Of a DNA stretch of 64,000 nt, positions 43,629-54,082 are shown in pieces. Source of the stretch: Amycolatopsis sp. A133. GTDB taxonomy: Bacteria; Actinomycetota; Actinomycetes; Mycobacteriales; Pseudonocardiaceae. Below the pieces are notes generated by a model. The model was not told where the DNA came from. It saw nothing but the letters and a program-made list of their open reading frames with translations, and did not search any database. The DNA is taken from NCBI RefSeq assembly GCF_031082405.1, contig NZ_JAVHJU010000011.1, positions 1-64,000 of the forward strand, in the 5' to 3' direction. The position numbers and the translations under genes were made by a program. Every line of letters starts with the position of its first letter. The stretch's first letter is position 1.

Positions 43629-45145
43629 TCCCGTTCCTTAGTCATGTACTGCATCAGCAGTTCCTGAGTGGCTTCTTCGCGCTTGGCCTCGCCGGTGATC
43701 CGCCCCGCCGACAGCGCGTAGATCCGGTCGCAGAGCCCGAGCAGCTCCGGCAGCTCGGAGGAGATGACCAGGACGGCCTTCCCCTGGGCGGCCAGCTCGT
43801 TGATGATCGTGTAGATCTCGAACTTCGCGCCCACGTCGATGCCGCGGGTCGGTTCGTCCAGGATCAGCACGTCCGGATCGGTGAAGATCCACTTGGCCAG
43901 CACGACCTTCTGCTGGTTGCCGCCGGAGAGCTTCCCGGTCACGCTCTGCACGCTGGGCGCCTTGATCCGCAGGTCGCGGCGATACCGGTTGGCGGTGTCG
44001 TGCTCGGCGTGCTCGTTGACCCAGCCGCGCTTGGCCAGCTTGCCCAGCCCGGCCGCGGACACGTTGCGCTGGATGTCCTCGATCAGGTTGAGCCCGTAGC
44101 GCTTCCGGTCCTCGGTGGCGTAGGCGATGCCGTGGCGGACGGCCTCCTGCACCGACCGGACCTCGATCTCCTTGCCGTGCTTGAGGATCCGGCCGGAGAT
44201 GTCCTTGCCGTAGGACCGGCCGAACACGCTCATCGCGAGTTCGGTGCGGCCCGCGCCCATCAGCCCGGCCAAGCCGACGATCTCCCCGCGCCGCAGCGAA
44301 AGCGACGCGTGGTCGACGACGACCCGACCGGCCTGAGTGGGGCTGTGCACGGTCCAGTCCTCGATCCGCAGCACCTCTTCGCCGATCTCCGGCTCCCGCG
44401 GCGGGAACCGGTGCTCGAGGTCGCGCCCGACCATCCCGGTGATGATGCGCTCTTCCGTCAGCTCCGCCGCGTCGAGCGTTTCGATCGTCCGGCCGTCACG
44501 CAGGATGGTGACGGTGTCGGCGATCTCCGTCACCTCACCGAGCTTGTGCGAGATGATCACGCACGTGACGCCCTCGTCCCGCAGCCCGCGCAGCAGCTCG
44601 AGCAGGTGGGCCGAGTCGTCGTCGTTTAGCGCCGCGGTGGGCTCGTCGAGGATCAGCAGCTCGACCTCTTTGGACAGTGCCTTGGCGATCTCGACGAGCT
44701 GCTGCTTGCCGACACCGAGTTCCTGCACCGCCCGCGTGGGGTTTTCGGCGAGGCCGACGCGCTTGAGCAGCGCGTCGGCCTCGTGGTTGGTGCGGTTCCA
44801 GTCGATCCAGCCCCGCTTCTGCTGTTCGTTGCCGAGGAAGATGTTCTCCGCGATCGACAACTGGCCGCACAGCGCGAGTTCCTGGTGGATGATCACGATC
44901 CCGCGCCGTTCGCTGTCGCGCACCGACCCGAACTCGCACCGCTGCCCGTCGAAGGTGATCTCGCCGTCGTAGCTCCCGTGGGGGTAGACGCCCGAGAGCA
45001 CCTTCATCAGGGTGGACTTCCCGGCGCCGTTCTCCCCGCAGATCGCGTGGATTTCCCCGCGGCGCACGGAAAGGTTGACGTCCGACAGCGCCTTGACCCC
45101 GGGGAAGGTCTTGGTGATCCCGCGCATGCCGAGCAGTTCGGTCAT
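43625..45145 (-). CDS. mmsA: Multiple sugar ABC transporter ATP-binding protein (MmsA/GguA-like)
   Basis: 506-residue double ATPase of CUT2 importers. The first half has Walker [10 protein letters not shown], the signature-position LGVGKQQ and [11 protein letters not shown]. The second half has the degenerate Walker [11 protein letters not shown], the signature LSGGNQQK and [11 protein letters not shown]. The ATG overlaps the receptor stop (ATGA) and its own stop overlaps the permease start, so the three subunits are coupled. Confidence 0.94.
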   Translation of the reverse strand: MTELLGMRGITKTFPGVKALSDVNLSVRRGEIHAICGENGAGKSTLMKVLSGVYPHGSYDGEITFDGQRCEFGSVRDSERRGIVIIHQELALCGQLSIAENIFLGNEQQKRGWIDWNRTNHEADALLKRVGLAENPTRAVQELGVGKQQLVEIAKALSKEVELLILDEPTAALNDDDSAHLLELLRGLRDEGVTCVIISHKLGEVTEIADTVTILRDGRTIETLDAAELTEERIITGMVGRDLEHRFPPREPEIGEEVLRIEDWTVHSPTQAGRVVVDHASLSLRRGEIVGLAGLMGAGRTELAMSVFGRSYGKDISGRILKHGKEIEVRSVQEAVRHGIAYATEDRKRYGLNLIEDIQRNVSAAGLGKLAKRGWVNEHAEHDTANRYRRDLRIKAPSVQSVTGKLSGGNQQKVVLAKWIFTDPDVLILDEPTRGIDVGAKFEIYTIINELAAQGKAVLVISSELPELLGLCDRIYALSAGRITGEAKREEATQELLMQYMTKERE

Positions 45146-46245
45146 TTCAGCTGACCTGCCGTGTAGTAGCCGGAGTCGACGAGTTCCTTCTGGTAGTTGG
45201 CCTTGTCCACGGTGACCGGCTGCAGCAGGTAGGACGGGACGACCTTCTTGCCGTTGTCGTAGTCCTTCGTGTTGTTGACCTCGGGCTTGCCGCCCTTGAG
45301 CACCGCGTCGGCCATCTTGACGGTGGTGTCGGCGAGCTTGCGGGTGTCCTTGAAGATCGTCGAGTACTGCTCACCGGCGATGATGGACTTGACCGAGGCG
45401 ACCTCGGCGTCCTGCCCGGTGACGATCGGGTACGCCTGGCCGCCGGTGCCGTAGCCGTTGCTCTTCAGCGCCGACAGGATGCCGATCGACAGGCCGTCGT
45501 ACGGCGAGAGCACACCCTGGACCTTCGCGCCACCGGTGTAGGTCTTGGTGAGCAGGTCCTCCATGCGCCGCTGCGCGGTGGCCGGGTCCCAGCGGAGGAT
45601 GGCCGCGCGGGCGAAGTCGGTCTGGCCGCTCTTGACGACCAGCTTGCCGCTGTCCATCAGGGGCTTGAGGACGGACATCGCGCCGTTGAAGAAGAAGGTG
45701 GCGTTGTTGTCGTCCGGGGAGCCGGCGAACAGCTCGATGTTGAACGGGCCCGCGCCGTCACCCAGGCCCTTGACCAGCGAGTTCGCCTGCTCGACGCCGA
45801 CCTTGAAGTTGTCGAAGGTGGCGTAGTAGTCGACGTTCGGTGAATTGCGGATCAGCCGGTCGTAGGCGATGACCGGGATCTTCTTGTCGGCCGCCTCCTG
45901 CAGCTGGGTGGTGATGGCGGTGCCGTCGATCGAAGCGATGACCAGGAGCTTGGCGCCCTTGGTGATCTGGTTTTCGATCTGGTTCACCTGGGTGGGGATG
46001 TCGTTCTCGGCGTACTGCAGGTCGACCTTGTACCCGAGCTTCTCCAGCGCCGACTTGATGTTGTCGCCGTCGTGGATCCAGCGCTCCGAGGACTTGGTCG
46101 GCATGGTGACGCCGACCAGGCTGCCCTCCGCGCTCGCGCCGGGCGCAGCCGTCTGGTCCGCGGTCTTCTGGCTCGAACCGCACGCCGACAGCGTGAGCGC
46201 GAGACCCGCCGCGGCGACCGCCGCGATTGTTCTGCTGAACTTCAT
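45142..46245 (-). CDS. chvE: Sugar ABC transporter substrate-binding lipoprotein, ChvE-like
   Basis: 367 residues. The lipobox is LTLSAC, followed by a flexible linker, then the periplasmic-binding fold beginning [51 protein letters not shown]. Further family blocks are [42 protein letters not shown] and [14 protein letters not shown]. ChvE-type receptors bind arabinose, galactose and xylose. AAGGAAGAAGGA precedes the ATG. A GAGCTTTCACGTGAAAGCTC palindrome lies 29 bp upstream, just after the araA stop. Confidence 0.94.
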   Translation of the reverse strand: MKFSRTIAAVAAAGLALTLSACGSSQKTADQTAAPGASAEGSLVGVTMPTKSSERWIHDGDNIKSALEKLGYKVDLQYAENDIPTQVNQIENQITKGAKLLVIASIDGTAITTQLQEAADKKIPVIAYDRLIRNSPNVDYYATFDNFKVGVEQANSLVKGLGDGAGPFNIELFAGSPDDNNATFFFNGAMSVLKPLMDSGKLVVKSGQTDFARAAILRWDPATAQRRMEDLLTKTYTGGAKVQGVLSPYDGLSIGILSALKSNGYGTGGQAYPIVTGQDAEVASVKSIIAGEQYSTIFKDTRKLADTTVKMADAVLKGGKPEVNNTKDYDNGKKVVPSYLLQPVTVDKANYQKELVDSGYYTAGQLK

Positions 46246-46273
46246 TGTTCCTTCTTCCTTTCTCGACGACCCG

Positions 46274-46293
46274 GAGCTTTCACGTGAAAGCTC
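46274..46293. promoter_or_regulatory. Palindrome between araA and the ChvE-type receptor gene
   Basis: Perfect 20-bp palindrome GAGCTTTCACGTGAAAGCTC beginning three bases after the araA stop; the stem extends further (GACCC/GGGTC) past a one-base bulge. The same core lies at 54050-54075. It may be an operator or a hairpin that attenuates or protects the mRNA; no U-tract is present. Confidence 0.75.
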
Positions 46294-46296
46294 GGG

Positions 46297-47805
46297 TCAG
46301 AAACCCTGGGCGAGGCGGTGGTAGGCCTGGTTCCAGCGGATGCGGTCGGCGAAGTCGTGCGGAGTCGTGCCCTGGTCGATGACCAGCAGTTCTACTCCGA
46401 GCAGATTCGCGAAGTCGCGCAGGGTCTCGGTGCCCACGGCCTGGGTGAGCACGGTGTGGTGCGGACCGCCCGCGGTGATCCACGACTCCGCGGACGTCGC
46501 CAGGGACGGCGCCGGCTCCCAGACCGCGCGTGCGACGGGCAGGTTCGGCAGCGGCTCGTCCGGCGCGACGACGTCGATCTCGTTGGCCACCAGCCGGAAC
46601 CGGTCGCCGAGGTCGACCAGGCCGAGCACGACGCCGGGCCCGGGTGCGGCGTCGAACACCAGCCGGACCGGGTCCTCGCGGCCGCCGATGCCCAGCGCGT
46701 GGATCTCGCAGGACGGCTTGGCGGCGGCGATGCTCGGGCAGACCTCGAGCATGTGCGCGCCGAGGATCTTCGGCTTGCCGGGTCCGAAGTGGTAGGTGTA
46801 GTCCTCCATGAACGAGGTGCCGGCGGTCTTGCCGACGCCCATCGCCTTGACCGCGGCGAGCAGCGCCGAGGTCTTCCAGTCGCCCTCGCCGCCGAAGCCG
46901 TAGCCGTCGGCCATCAGCCGCTGCACCGCCAGGCCGGGCAGCTGCCGCAGCCCGCCGAGGTCCTCGAAGTTCGTGGTGAACGCGCCGAACCCGCCGTCGG
47001 TGAGGAACTTCCGCATCCCGGCTTCGATCCGGGCCGCGTAGCGCAGCGATTCGTGCCGCGCTCCCCCGGCCGCCAGGTCCGGGACCACGTCGTAGTCCGC
47101 GGCGTAGGCGGCCACCAGCTCGTCCACCGTGTCCTTTTCGGACACGGCGTCCACCAGCTCGACCAGGTCGTTGACGCCGTAGGTGTTGACCGAGACGCCG
47201 AACCGCAGCTCGGCCTCGACCTTGTCGCCTTCGGTGACGGCGACGTCGCGCATGTTGTCGCCGAACCGGGCCAGCCGCAGGTTGCGCAGGTGGTCGGCGC
47301 CGATCGCCGCGCGCGCCCACGCGTCGATCCGCGCGACGACCGCCGGGTCGGACACGTGGCCGGCCACGGTCTTGCGCGGCACGCCGAGACGGGTCTGGAT
47401 GAACCCGAATTCCCGGTCGCCGTGCGCGGCCTGGTTGAGGTTCATGAAGTCCATGTCGATCGTGGACCACGGGAGCGCCTCGTTGAGCTGCGTGTGCAGG
47501 TGCAGCAGCGGCTTGCGCAGGGCGTCGAGGCCGGTGATCCACATCTTCGCGGGCGAGAAGGTGTGCATCCACGCGATCACGCCGACGCACGAGGCATCGG
47601 CGTTGGCCTCCTGCAGGACGCGGCGGATCGACGAGGCCTCGGTCAGCACCGGCTTGCCGACGATCTCGGCCGGGAGGCTGCCGGACGCGGCCAGCAGCTG
47701 CTGGATCCGCAGGGACTGGCCGGCGACCTGCTCGAGGGTCTCCTCGCCGTAGAGGGACTGGCTGCCGGTGAGGAACCAGAGCTGGGGTTTCGACGCGCGG
47801 GTCAT
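46297..47805 (-). CDS. araA: L-arabinose isomerase
   Basis: Converts L-arabinose to L-ribulose in the cytoplasm. 502 residues, standard length. Recognisable blocks are [16 protein letters not shown] at the start, [88 protein letters not shown] and a late [13 protein letters not shown], the last containing manganese-site histidines. ATG 47805 has GAGGAG upstream and lies 17 bp after araD. Third gene of araBDA. Confidence 0.97.
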   Translation of the reverse strand: MTRASKPQLWFLTGSQSLYGEETLEQVAGQSLRIQQLLAASGSLPAEIVGKPVLTEASSIRRVLQEANADASCVGVIAWMHTFSPAKMWITGLDALRKPLLHLHTQLNEALPWSTIDMDFMNLNQAAHGDREFGFIQTRLGVPRKTVAGHVSDPAVVARIDAWARAAIGADHLRNLRLARFGDNMRDVAVTEGDKVEAELRFGVSVNTYGVNDLVELVDAVSEKDTVDELVAAYAADYDVVPDLAAGGARHESLRYAARIEAGMRKFLTDGGFGAFTTNFEDLGGLRQLPGLAVQRLMADGYGFGGEGDWKTSALLAAVKAMGVGKTAGTSFMEDYTYHFGPGKPKILGAHMLEVCPSIAAAKPSCEIHALGIGGREDPVRLVFDAAPGPGVVLGLVDLGDRFRLVANEIDVVAPDEPLPNLPVARAVWEPAPSLATSAESWITAGGPHHTVLTQAVGTETLRDFANLLGVELLVIDQGTTPHDFADRIRWNQAYHRLAQGF

Positions 47806-47822
47806 CGTTCTCCTCGAACGTT

Positions 47823-48500
47823 TCAGTGCTGGCCGTAGACGTTCTGGTACCGGGCGTAGAGCCGGTCGACGTCCTCGGGCGGGAGGGGTTCGGGCGTGCC
47901 GAGCTCGAAGGCCTTGTGGACGGTGCGGGCGACGTCCTCGACCATCACCGCGGCCTTGACCGCGTCACGCGCGGTGCGGCCGACGGTGAAGGGGCCGTGG
48001 TTGCGCATCAGCACCGCGGGCGAGCGGCTCGAGCGAAGCGTTTCGACGATGCCGCGGCCGATGGAGTCGTCGCCGATCAGGGCGAACGGCCCGATCGGGA
48101 TCTCCCCGCCGAACTCGTCGGCGATCATCGTCAGCACGCACGGGATGGGCTCGCCGCGGGCCGCCCACGCCGTGGCGTAGGTCGAATGGGTGTGCACGAC
48201 ACCGCCGATCTCCGGCATGTGCCGGTAGACGTAGGCGTGCGCGGCCGTGTCGGACGACGGCGCGAGGTCGCCCTCGACGAGCTCGCCGTGCAGGTCGGTG
48301 ACGACCATGGTGTCCGCGGACAGGTTGTCGTAGGAGACGCCCGAGGGCTTGATGACCAGCAGGTCCCGGCCCGGGACCCGCGCCGAGACGTTGCCCGCGG
48401 TCCAGATGACCAGCTCGTTGCGGGTCAGTTCGCCGTGCAGCTTCGCCACCGTCTCGCGCAGTTGCGCGACGGTGTCGAGCACTTCACCGGTCAGCGACAT
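47823..48500 (-). CDS. araD: L-ribulose-5-phosphate 4-epimerase
   Basis: Epimerises L-ribulose 5-phosphate to D-xylulose 5-phosphate, the entry to the pentose phosphate pathway. 225 residues of the class II aldolase fold, with [35 protein letters not shown] and [23 protein letters not shown] providing the zinc-binding HTH histidines, and [30 protein letters not shown] a third. Its ATG shares one base with the araB stop (TGATG). Confidence 0.96.
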   Translation of the reverse strand: MSLTGEVLDTVAQLRETVAKLHGELTRNELVIWTAGNVSARVPGRDLLVIKPSGVSYDNLSADTMVVTDLHGELVEGDLAPSSDTAAHAYVYRHMPEIGGVVHTHSTYATAWAARGEPIPCVLTMIADEFGGEIPIGPFALIGDDSIGRGIVETLRSSRSPAVLMRNHGPFTVGRTARDAVKAAVMVEDVARTVHKAFELGTPEPLPPEDVDRLYARYQNVYGQH

Positions 48501-50137
48501 CAGGACTGTCCTTTCGCGACGGCGCGCTTGCGGGCGGCCAGCCGGTGCATGACATCGTTGCCGCCGCGGCCGAAGTAGTCGTGCAGCTCGGTGTATTCGG
48601 CGTACAGCTCGTCGTAGGCGACGACGTGGGCGGGCACCGGCCGGTACACCGCGCGCTCGACCGAGCCCATCGCGGCGGCGGCGACGCGGACGTCCGGATA
48701 GGCCCCGGCGGCGACGGCCGCGTGGATGGCCGACCCGAGCGCGGGTCCCTGCGCCGAACCGATCACCGACAGCGGGAGGTTGGTGACGTCGGCGTAGATC
48801 TGCATGAGCAGCGCGTTCTTCACCAGCCCGCCCGCGATGATGAGCTCGGTGACCGGGACGCCGGCGGCGTTGAACGTCTCGACGATCTTCCGGGTGCCGA
48901 AGGCGGTGGCCTCCAGCAACGCGCGGTAGACGTCCTCGGCGCGGGTGGCGAGCGTCTGGCCGACGAGCACGCCGGACAGCTCGTGGTCGACCAGCACCGA
49001 CCGGTTGCCGCTGTGCCAGTCCAGCGCGATCAGGCCGTGTTCGCCGATCTCCTGCTGGGCAGCGAGGCGGGTGAGGTGCTCGTGCCCCTCGTAGGCCGCC
49101 GGCACGCTGTGCTCGACGAACCAGCCGAAGATGTCGCCGACGCCGCTCTGGCCGGCCTCGTACCCCCACAGCCCGGGGACGATCCCGCCTTCGACGACGC
49201 CGCACATGCCGGGGACCTCGCGCAGTTCGGCGCCGTTCATCACGTGGCAGGTCGAGGTGCCCATGATCGCCACCATCTGCCCGGGCTCGACGGCCTGGGC
49301 GGCGGGGGCGGTGACGTGCGCGTCGACGTTGCCGACGGCGACCGCGATGCCCTCGGGCAGCCCGGTCCAGGCCGCGGCCTCGGCGGTCAGCGAACCCGCG
49401 CGCGAGCCCAGCTGGCCCAGCGGGTGTTCGAGCTTGTCGGCCACGAAGGTCTCGAAGCCGGGGGCGAGCTCGCGGAGGAAGTCGCGGCTCGGGTACTGGC
49501 CGTCCTGCAGGATGCCCTTGTAGCCGGCGGTGCAGGCGTTGCGGACGTAGGACCCGGTGAGCTGCCAGACGATCCAGTCGGCCGCCTCCACCCAGTGCCG
49601 CATCGCGGCGTAGACCTCGGGCGCCTCTTCGAAGACCTCGAGGGCCTTCGCGAACTCCCACTCCGACGAGATCAGCCCGCCGTAGCGCGGGAGCCACTTC
49701 TCGCCGCGGGTGCGGGCCAGCTCGTTGATCCGCACGGCCTGCGGCTGGGCCGAGTGGTGCTTCCAGAGCTTCACGTACGCGTGCGGCTCGGCCTCGAACT
49801 CGGGCAGCTCGCACAGCGGCGTCCCGTCCGCGGTCGTCGGCACCATCGTGCACGCGGTGAAGTCGGTGGCGATGCCGATGACGTCGCCCGCGTCCACGCC
49901 GGCGTCCCGCAGCGCCGCCGGTACGGCGTTGCGGAGCACTCCGACGTAGTCCGCGGGCACCTGCAGCGCCCATTCCGGCGGCAGTGCGCGGCCCGTGGCG
50001 GGCAGCGTCTCGTCGAGCACCCCGTGCGGGTACTCGAAGACGGCGGAGCCCAGTTCGGCCCCGTCCGCCACGCGCACGACCACCGCGCGGCCCGACAGCG
50101 TGCCGAAGTCGACGCCGACGGTGAGTGGTTCTCCCAC
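48500..50137 (-). CDS. araB: L-ribulokinase
   Basis: Phosphorylates L-ribulose to L-ribulose 5-phosphate. 545 residues of the FGGY family. Visible blocks are TVGVDFGTLSGRAVVV, GIATDFTACTMVP, PHAYVKLWKHHSAQPQAVRINELA, LDWHSGNRSVLVDHELSGVLVGQTL and IIAGGLVKNALLMQIYADVTNLPL. The start is GTG with GGAGG upstream. First of araBDA, 70 bp after the GH51 gene on the same strand; no terminator is seen between them, so co-transcription with the secreted arabinofuranosidase is possible. Confidence 0.96.
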   Translation of the reverse strand: MGEPLTVGVDFGTLSGRAVVVRVADGAELGSAVFEYPHGVLDETLPATGRALPPEWALQVPADYVGVLRNAVPAALRDAGVDAGDVIGIATDFTACTMVPTTADGTPLCELPEFEAEPHAYVKLWKHHSAQPQAVRINELARTRGEKWLPRYGGLISSEWEFAKALEVFEEAPEVYAAMRHWVEAADWIVWQLTGSYVRNACTAGYKGILQDGQYPSRDFLRELAPGFETFVADKLEHPLGQLGSRAGSLTAEAAAWTGLPEGIAVAVGNVDAHVTAPAAQAVEPGQMVAIMGTSTCHVMNGAELREVPGMCGVVEGGIVPGLWGYEAGQSGVGDIFGWFVEHSVPAAYEGHEHLTRLAAQQEIGEHGLIALDWHSGNRSVLVDHELSGVLVGQTLATRAEDVYRALLEATAFGTRKIVETFNAAGVPVTELIIAGGLVKNALLMQIYADVTNLPLSVIGSAQGPALGSAIHAAVAAGAYPDVRVAAAAMGSVERAVYRPVPAHVVAYDELYAEYTELHDYFGRGGNDVMHRLAARKRAVAKGQS

Positions 50138-50207
50138 GGTGTCCTCCCTCCTGGTTGGTACCGGGACGCGGCGCGGGCGGTGTGTGACCGCGCCGCGTCC
50201 CGGGGTT

Positions 50208-53200
50208 CTAGCGGCCGGTGAGGACCAGCGTCGTCACGGAGTTGGCGGGCAACGTCAGCTTCGACGTCGCGGCCAGCCCGGTGATCTCCCTGGTCTGCGG
50301 CACGATGGCGGTCGGCGCGGCCAGGCTGTTGCGCCCCGCCGGGTCGCCGGTGAGCGTGGTGAGCGTGCCGGTGCCGTCGACGGCGGTGACGCCGGTGAGC
50401 GCCAGCCGTGCGGTCTGCACCTGCGGAGTCGGGTTGACGAGTTTGACCGTGAAGGTCTTCCTTCCGCTCTTCGTGGTCACGTTGACCACCTGCCGCAGGG
50501 GGCTGCCCTGGTTGAGGCGGCTGGTCACGATCTGCTTGCCGAGGGTGCTGGAGAACATCTGCTGCACCCAGTACGACGGCGAACCGTAGCTGCTGCCGGC
50601 GTCGAGCCCGATCAGGTTGACCGGCCAGTTGGACTGGTTTTCGTGCACCAGCACCGGCGCGTACATCGAGCCGATGACGATGTCGCTGTTGCGTTCCAGC
50701 CCGGTGAGGAAAGCGGCCTCGCCGATCGCCGCGGCCAGGGTGCCGGTGGGCCGGCCGTCCTGGGCGCCGTACTCGCCGACGAGGATCTCCGGGCCGGATC
50801 GGTCCGCGGTGTCGTAGCGGGTCGAGTTGTCGGTGAACCACTGCGGCGACTGGTAGTAGTGGTCGTCCGCGGCGTCCGGGCGCACCCCGGTCGACGTGCT
50901 CGACGCGGCGCCGCCCTGCAGGCCGCCGGTCGTCGCGATGACCGTCAGCTGCGGGTACTTCGCCTTGATGGCGTTGAACATGTCGGTGAAGCGCCAGGCG
51001 TAGCTGCCCGAGGTGTCGAACCAGTCCTCGTTGCCGACCTCGACGTAGCGCAGGTCGAACGGCGCCGGGTGCCCGTCGGCGGCCCGCTTCGCGCCCCACG
51101 TCGTCGAGGCGTCGCCGATGGCGTACTCGATCTCGTCGAGGGCTTCCTCGATGTACTGCGGGTAGTCGGCTTGGTCGACGTGCCGGCCGTTGAGGGTGTA
51201 GCCGGCGAACAGCCCGAGCAGCGGCTGGGCGCCGATGTCCTCGGCGAGCTTCAGGTAGTCGAGGATGCCGAAGCCGTCGGTGGACCAGTAGCCCCACGCG
51301 GTGTTCTGGTGGCCGGGCCGCTGCTCCAGCGCGCCGACCGTCTTCTTCCATTCGAAGCGCGTGTCGAGGGTGTTGCCCTCGAGGTAGTTGCCGCCCGGGA
51401 CGCGGAACAGGCCGAGCTTCATCGCGGCGAGCTTCTGCCCGAGGTCCGCGCGGACGCCGTTGGGCCGGTTCTTGAAGGTCGGCGGGAACAGCGACACCTG
51501 CTGGAACCAGGCGTCCCCGCTCAGCGCGGTCTTGCCCTTGTTGAGCAGGGACACCACGATCCGGTTGTCGGTCGACGCGGTGATCGTCGACGGTGTGGTG
51601 AAGCTGAACGTCTGCTGCGCCCACGCGGCACCGACCGGCTGGAGGTCCTTGCTCGCCAGCACCGTGCCGTCGGGCTTCTCCAGGCTGACCCGGACCGCGC
51701 CCGGCCAGGTGCCCTTGGCGAAGAAGCTGCCGGTGTACTTGGTCGACGGCTTCGCGGCGACGCCGTAGAAGCCGACGTTCGCGGCGGCCACCCGGCCGGC
51801 GGCGGGGACCGCGTCGGCGTGCAGCTTCAGCGAGCGGTCGAGCGCGGTGTTCAGCGGGTTCGCGGTGTCGATCGTGTAGGTGCCGGTGGCGCCGGCCGAA
51901 GTCAGCAGCGACCAGTACGGGACCGGCGTGTTGCCCGCGCCGCTGCCCGGCTGGTAGCCCTCCTTGAAGGTGCGGTTGCGGACGAGTTCGGCGTAGAGGC
52001 CGCCTTCGACCGAGTGGCTGATGTCTTCGAGGATCGAGCCGTAGGTGGTCGGCCGCGTGTTCGCGCGGACGACGTTGGCGTCGACGGCGAGCTGGTTGGC
52101 CCCGGCGAGGGTGCCGACCTGCGCGGCGGTCAGCGGGAAGCGGCGCAGCTCCACCTCGTCGACAGCGCCGGTGAAGCCGGAGCCGACCGTGAACGGCGCC
52201 GCGGCCGTGCCCGAGGCCGGGCAGGCGGAGACGTCGAGGGTCGTGCCGGTGGGTGTGCCGCAGGTGCTGGTGACCGCGGACGCGTCACCGTCGGCGTAGA
52301 CGGTGAGCCGCTGCGAAGCCCGGTCGAGGACGAGGGCGGCGTGGTGCCAGTTGCCGTCGGCGAGGCCGCCGCCGGTGGTGGTCACCTGGACGGCACCGAC
52401 TCGGGCGGTGAGCTTGCCGCCGGTGACGCCGAGCGCGTACCCGTCGCCGTGGTCCACCAGGGTGCCCGCCGCGGTGGTGCGGAACCAGGCGGCCAGGGAC
52501 AGCGAGCCGGTGCCGGTGTCGAACGCGGGCGAGGTGCCTATGTCCACAGTGGACTTGCCGTCGAGCTGGCCGGCCTTGCCGGCCGCACCGGCGGTCCAGG
52601 TGGCGCCCTTGAGCGTCCCGTCGGCGGCGTTCGCGCTCGAGTCGCGGGCGATCGTGCCGGTGCCCTCGTCGAAGTGCCACGAGCCGCTCGCGGCCAGCGC
52701 GGCGACGGCGGACGCGGTCAGCGGCGTCGGGTAGGCGCGGACGTCGTCGATGCCGCCGGCGAACCAGTCGGCGGGGTTGCCGGCCCACTTGCCGCGGCCG
52801 ATCTCCAGGTGCCCGCCCGCGGTCCACGGCGTGGTGAACGGGACGCTCTGCTGCAGGGTTCCGTTGACGTACAGGGAAAGCGTGCCGGCGGCCCGGTTGT
52901 AGACCCCCGCGACGTGCTGCCACTGGTCGGCCTGCGCGGGCAGCGTCGAGAGGGCCGAAGAAGACGCCGAGTCGCCGTCGCTCGCGCGGCGGGTGAAGGC
53001 GAAGCGGCCGTCCGCGGTGCGCTGGAGGTAGAAGCCGCTGATCGCCGAGCCGTCGACGCTCACGGCGGTCCGGAAGCCGGTGGCCGCGGCCGGTTTGACC
53101 CACGCGGACACCGAGAAGCTCTGCGCGGTGTCGACGACCGGGGCCGGGACGTCGACCGCGGCGTCGGTCCCGTTGAACGCGCCGCCGTGCGGGCCGACGA

Positions 53201-54023
53201 CGCCGTCGCCCCAGGCCGCGCCGCCGGTCAAGGTCGCGGTGCGGGTGTCGAGGGAGTCGTCCGCGGTCGTGGTGCCGGTGCCTTCGTCGAGGCCCCAGTG
53301 CCCGGCGATGGCCAGGCGGGCGGCGTCGGCGGCGGTCAGCGCACCGGTGTAGGCGCGGACGTCGTCGATCGTGCCGTCGACGAAGTCCACCGGGTTGCCG
53401 CCGTACTTGCCGCGGCCGATCACCAGGTGGCCGCTGCCCGCCCAGGCGGTGGGCGCGGCGGCGGCGGCCTGGCGGGTGCCGTCGACGTACAGCGACAGCG
53501 TCGACGCGGCGGCGTCGTACACGCCGGTGAGCTGGTACCACTGCCCGGCGACGGGGTCGAAGTTCGCCGACGCGACGACACCGTCGGTCGGGGCGTCCCC
53601 GGCCAGGCGGGTGAAGGCGAACCGGCGGGAGTCGTCGCGGAACTGCAGGAAGAAGTTGCTCACCTGGGTGCCGTCGATGCTGACGAACGTCTGGTACCCG
53701 GAGGTTTTGTCCAGCTTGACCCAGCTGCTCACGGAGAAGCTCTTGGTCGTGTCGAGCACGGGCGCGCCGGCGTCGGCGAAACCATTCGTCCCGTCGGTCG
53801 TCAACGCCCCGCCGCGGAGGCCCGAGCCCCAGCCCGCGCCGCCGGTCAGCGTCGCCGGGTGGGCACCCGCGGTGTCGGCGGCGGTCGTCCCGCTGCCGTC
53901 GTCGAACGTCCAATGCCCGGCCAGGCCCGGCTCGGGGGCGGCCGCGGCGGTGGTCACGGGCAGGGCGGAGAACAGGGTCAGGGCCGCGAGCACGGCCAGG
54001 GGCCGCCGCAGTCTGCGGAGCAT
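50208..54023 (-). CDS. Secreted GH51-like alpha-L-arabinofuranosidase with three LamG domains
   Basis: 1271 residues. A signal peptide (to about 30) is followed by three laminin-G/concanavalin-like modules at about 33-220, 230-440 and 445-640. They are marked by GHWTFDDGSGTT, GHWGLDEGTGTT and GSWHFDEGTGTI, each followed by an SFSVSSWVK or LSLAAWFR strand. The GH51 enzyme begins near 650 (YGSILEDISHSVEGGLYAELVRNRTF). The acid/base is Glu999 in VEVGNEDW and the nucleophile Glu1084 in LVGEYGA. It should release L-arabinose from arabinan or arabinoxylan outside the cell, with LamG modules binding polysaccharide. AAGGAGAG precedes the ATG. Confidence 0.93.
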   Translation of the reverse strand: MLRRLRRPLAVLAALTLFSALPVTTAAAAPEPGLAGHWTFDDGSGTTAADTAGAHPATLTGGAGWGSGLRGGALTTDGTNGFADAGAPVLDTTKSFSVSSWVKLDKTSGYQTFVSIDGTQVSNFFLQFRDDSRRFAFTRLAGDAPTDGVVASANFDPVAGQWYQLTGVYDAAASTLSLYVDGTRQAAAAAPTAWAGSGHLVIGRGKYGGNPVDFVDGTIDDVRAYTGALTAADAARLAIAGHWGLDEGTGTTTADDSLDTRTATLTGGAAWGDGVVGPHGGAFNGTDAAVDVPAPVVDTAQSFSVSAWVKPAAATGFRTAVSVDGSAISGFYLQRTADGRFAFTRRASDGDSASSSALSTLPAQADQWQHVAGVYNRAAGTLSLYVNGTLQQSVPFTTPWTAGGHLEIGRGKWAGNPADWFAGGIDDVRAYPTPLTASAVAALAASGSWHFDEGTGTIARDSSANAADGTLKGATWTAGAAGKAGQLDGKSTVDIGTSPAFDTGTGSLSLAAWFRTTAAGTLVDHGDGYALGVTGGKLTARVGAVQVTTTGGGLADGNWHHAALVLDRASQRLTVYADGDASAVTSTCGTPTGTTLDVSACPASGTAAAPFTVGSGFTGAVDEVELRRFPLTAAQVGTLAGANQLAVDANVVRANTRPTTYGSILEDISHSVEGGLYAELVRNRTFKEGYQPGSGAGNTPVPYWSLLTSAGATGTYTIDTANPLNTALDRSLKLHADAVPAAGRVAAANVGFYGVAAKPSTKYTGSFFAKGTWPGAVRVSLEKPDGTVLASKDLQPVGAAWAQQTFSFTTPSTITASTDNRIVVSLLNKGKTALSGDAWFQQVSLFPPTFKNRPNGVRADLGQKLAAMKLGLFRVPGGNYLEGNTLDTRFEWKKTVGALEQRPGHQNTAWGYWSTDGFGILDYLKLAEDIGAQPLLGLFAGYTLNGRHVDQADYPQYIEEALDEIEYAIGDASTTWGAKRAADGHPAPFDLRYVEVGNEDWFDTSGSYAWRFTDMFNAIKAKYPQLTVIATTGGLQGGAASSTSTGVRPDAADDHYYQSPQWFTDNSTRYDTADRSGPEILVGEYGAQDGRPTGTLAAAIGEAAFLTGLERNSDIVIGSMYAPVLVHENQSNWPVNLIGLDAGSSYGSPSYWVQQMFSSTLGKQIVTSRLNQGSPLRQVVNVTTKSGRKTFTVKLVNPTPQVQTARLALTGVTAVDGTGTLTTLTGDPAGRNSLAAPTAIVPQTREITGLAATSKLTLPANSVTTLVLTGR

Positions 54024-54049
54024 GACTCTCCTTCGAAGGGGGTGCCGAA

Positions 54050-54075
54050 GCCGAGCTTTCACGTGAAAGCTCGGC
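54050..54075. promoter_or_regulatory. Palindrome between the furanose permease and GH51 genes
   Basis: Perfect 26-bp palindrome whose inner 20 bp are GAGCTTTCACGTGAAAGCTC, identical to 46274-46293. It lies seven bases after a stop codon and 26 bases before the GH51 ATG, nearly the same spacing as the other copy. Confidence 0.78.
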
Positions 54076-54082
54076 GTTGGCG

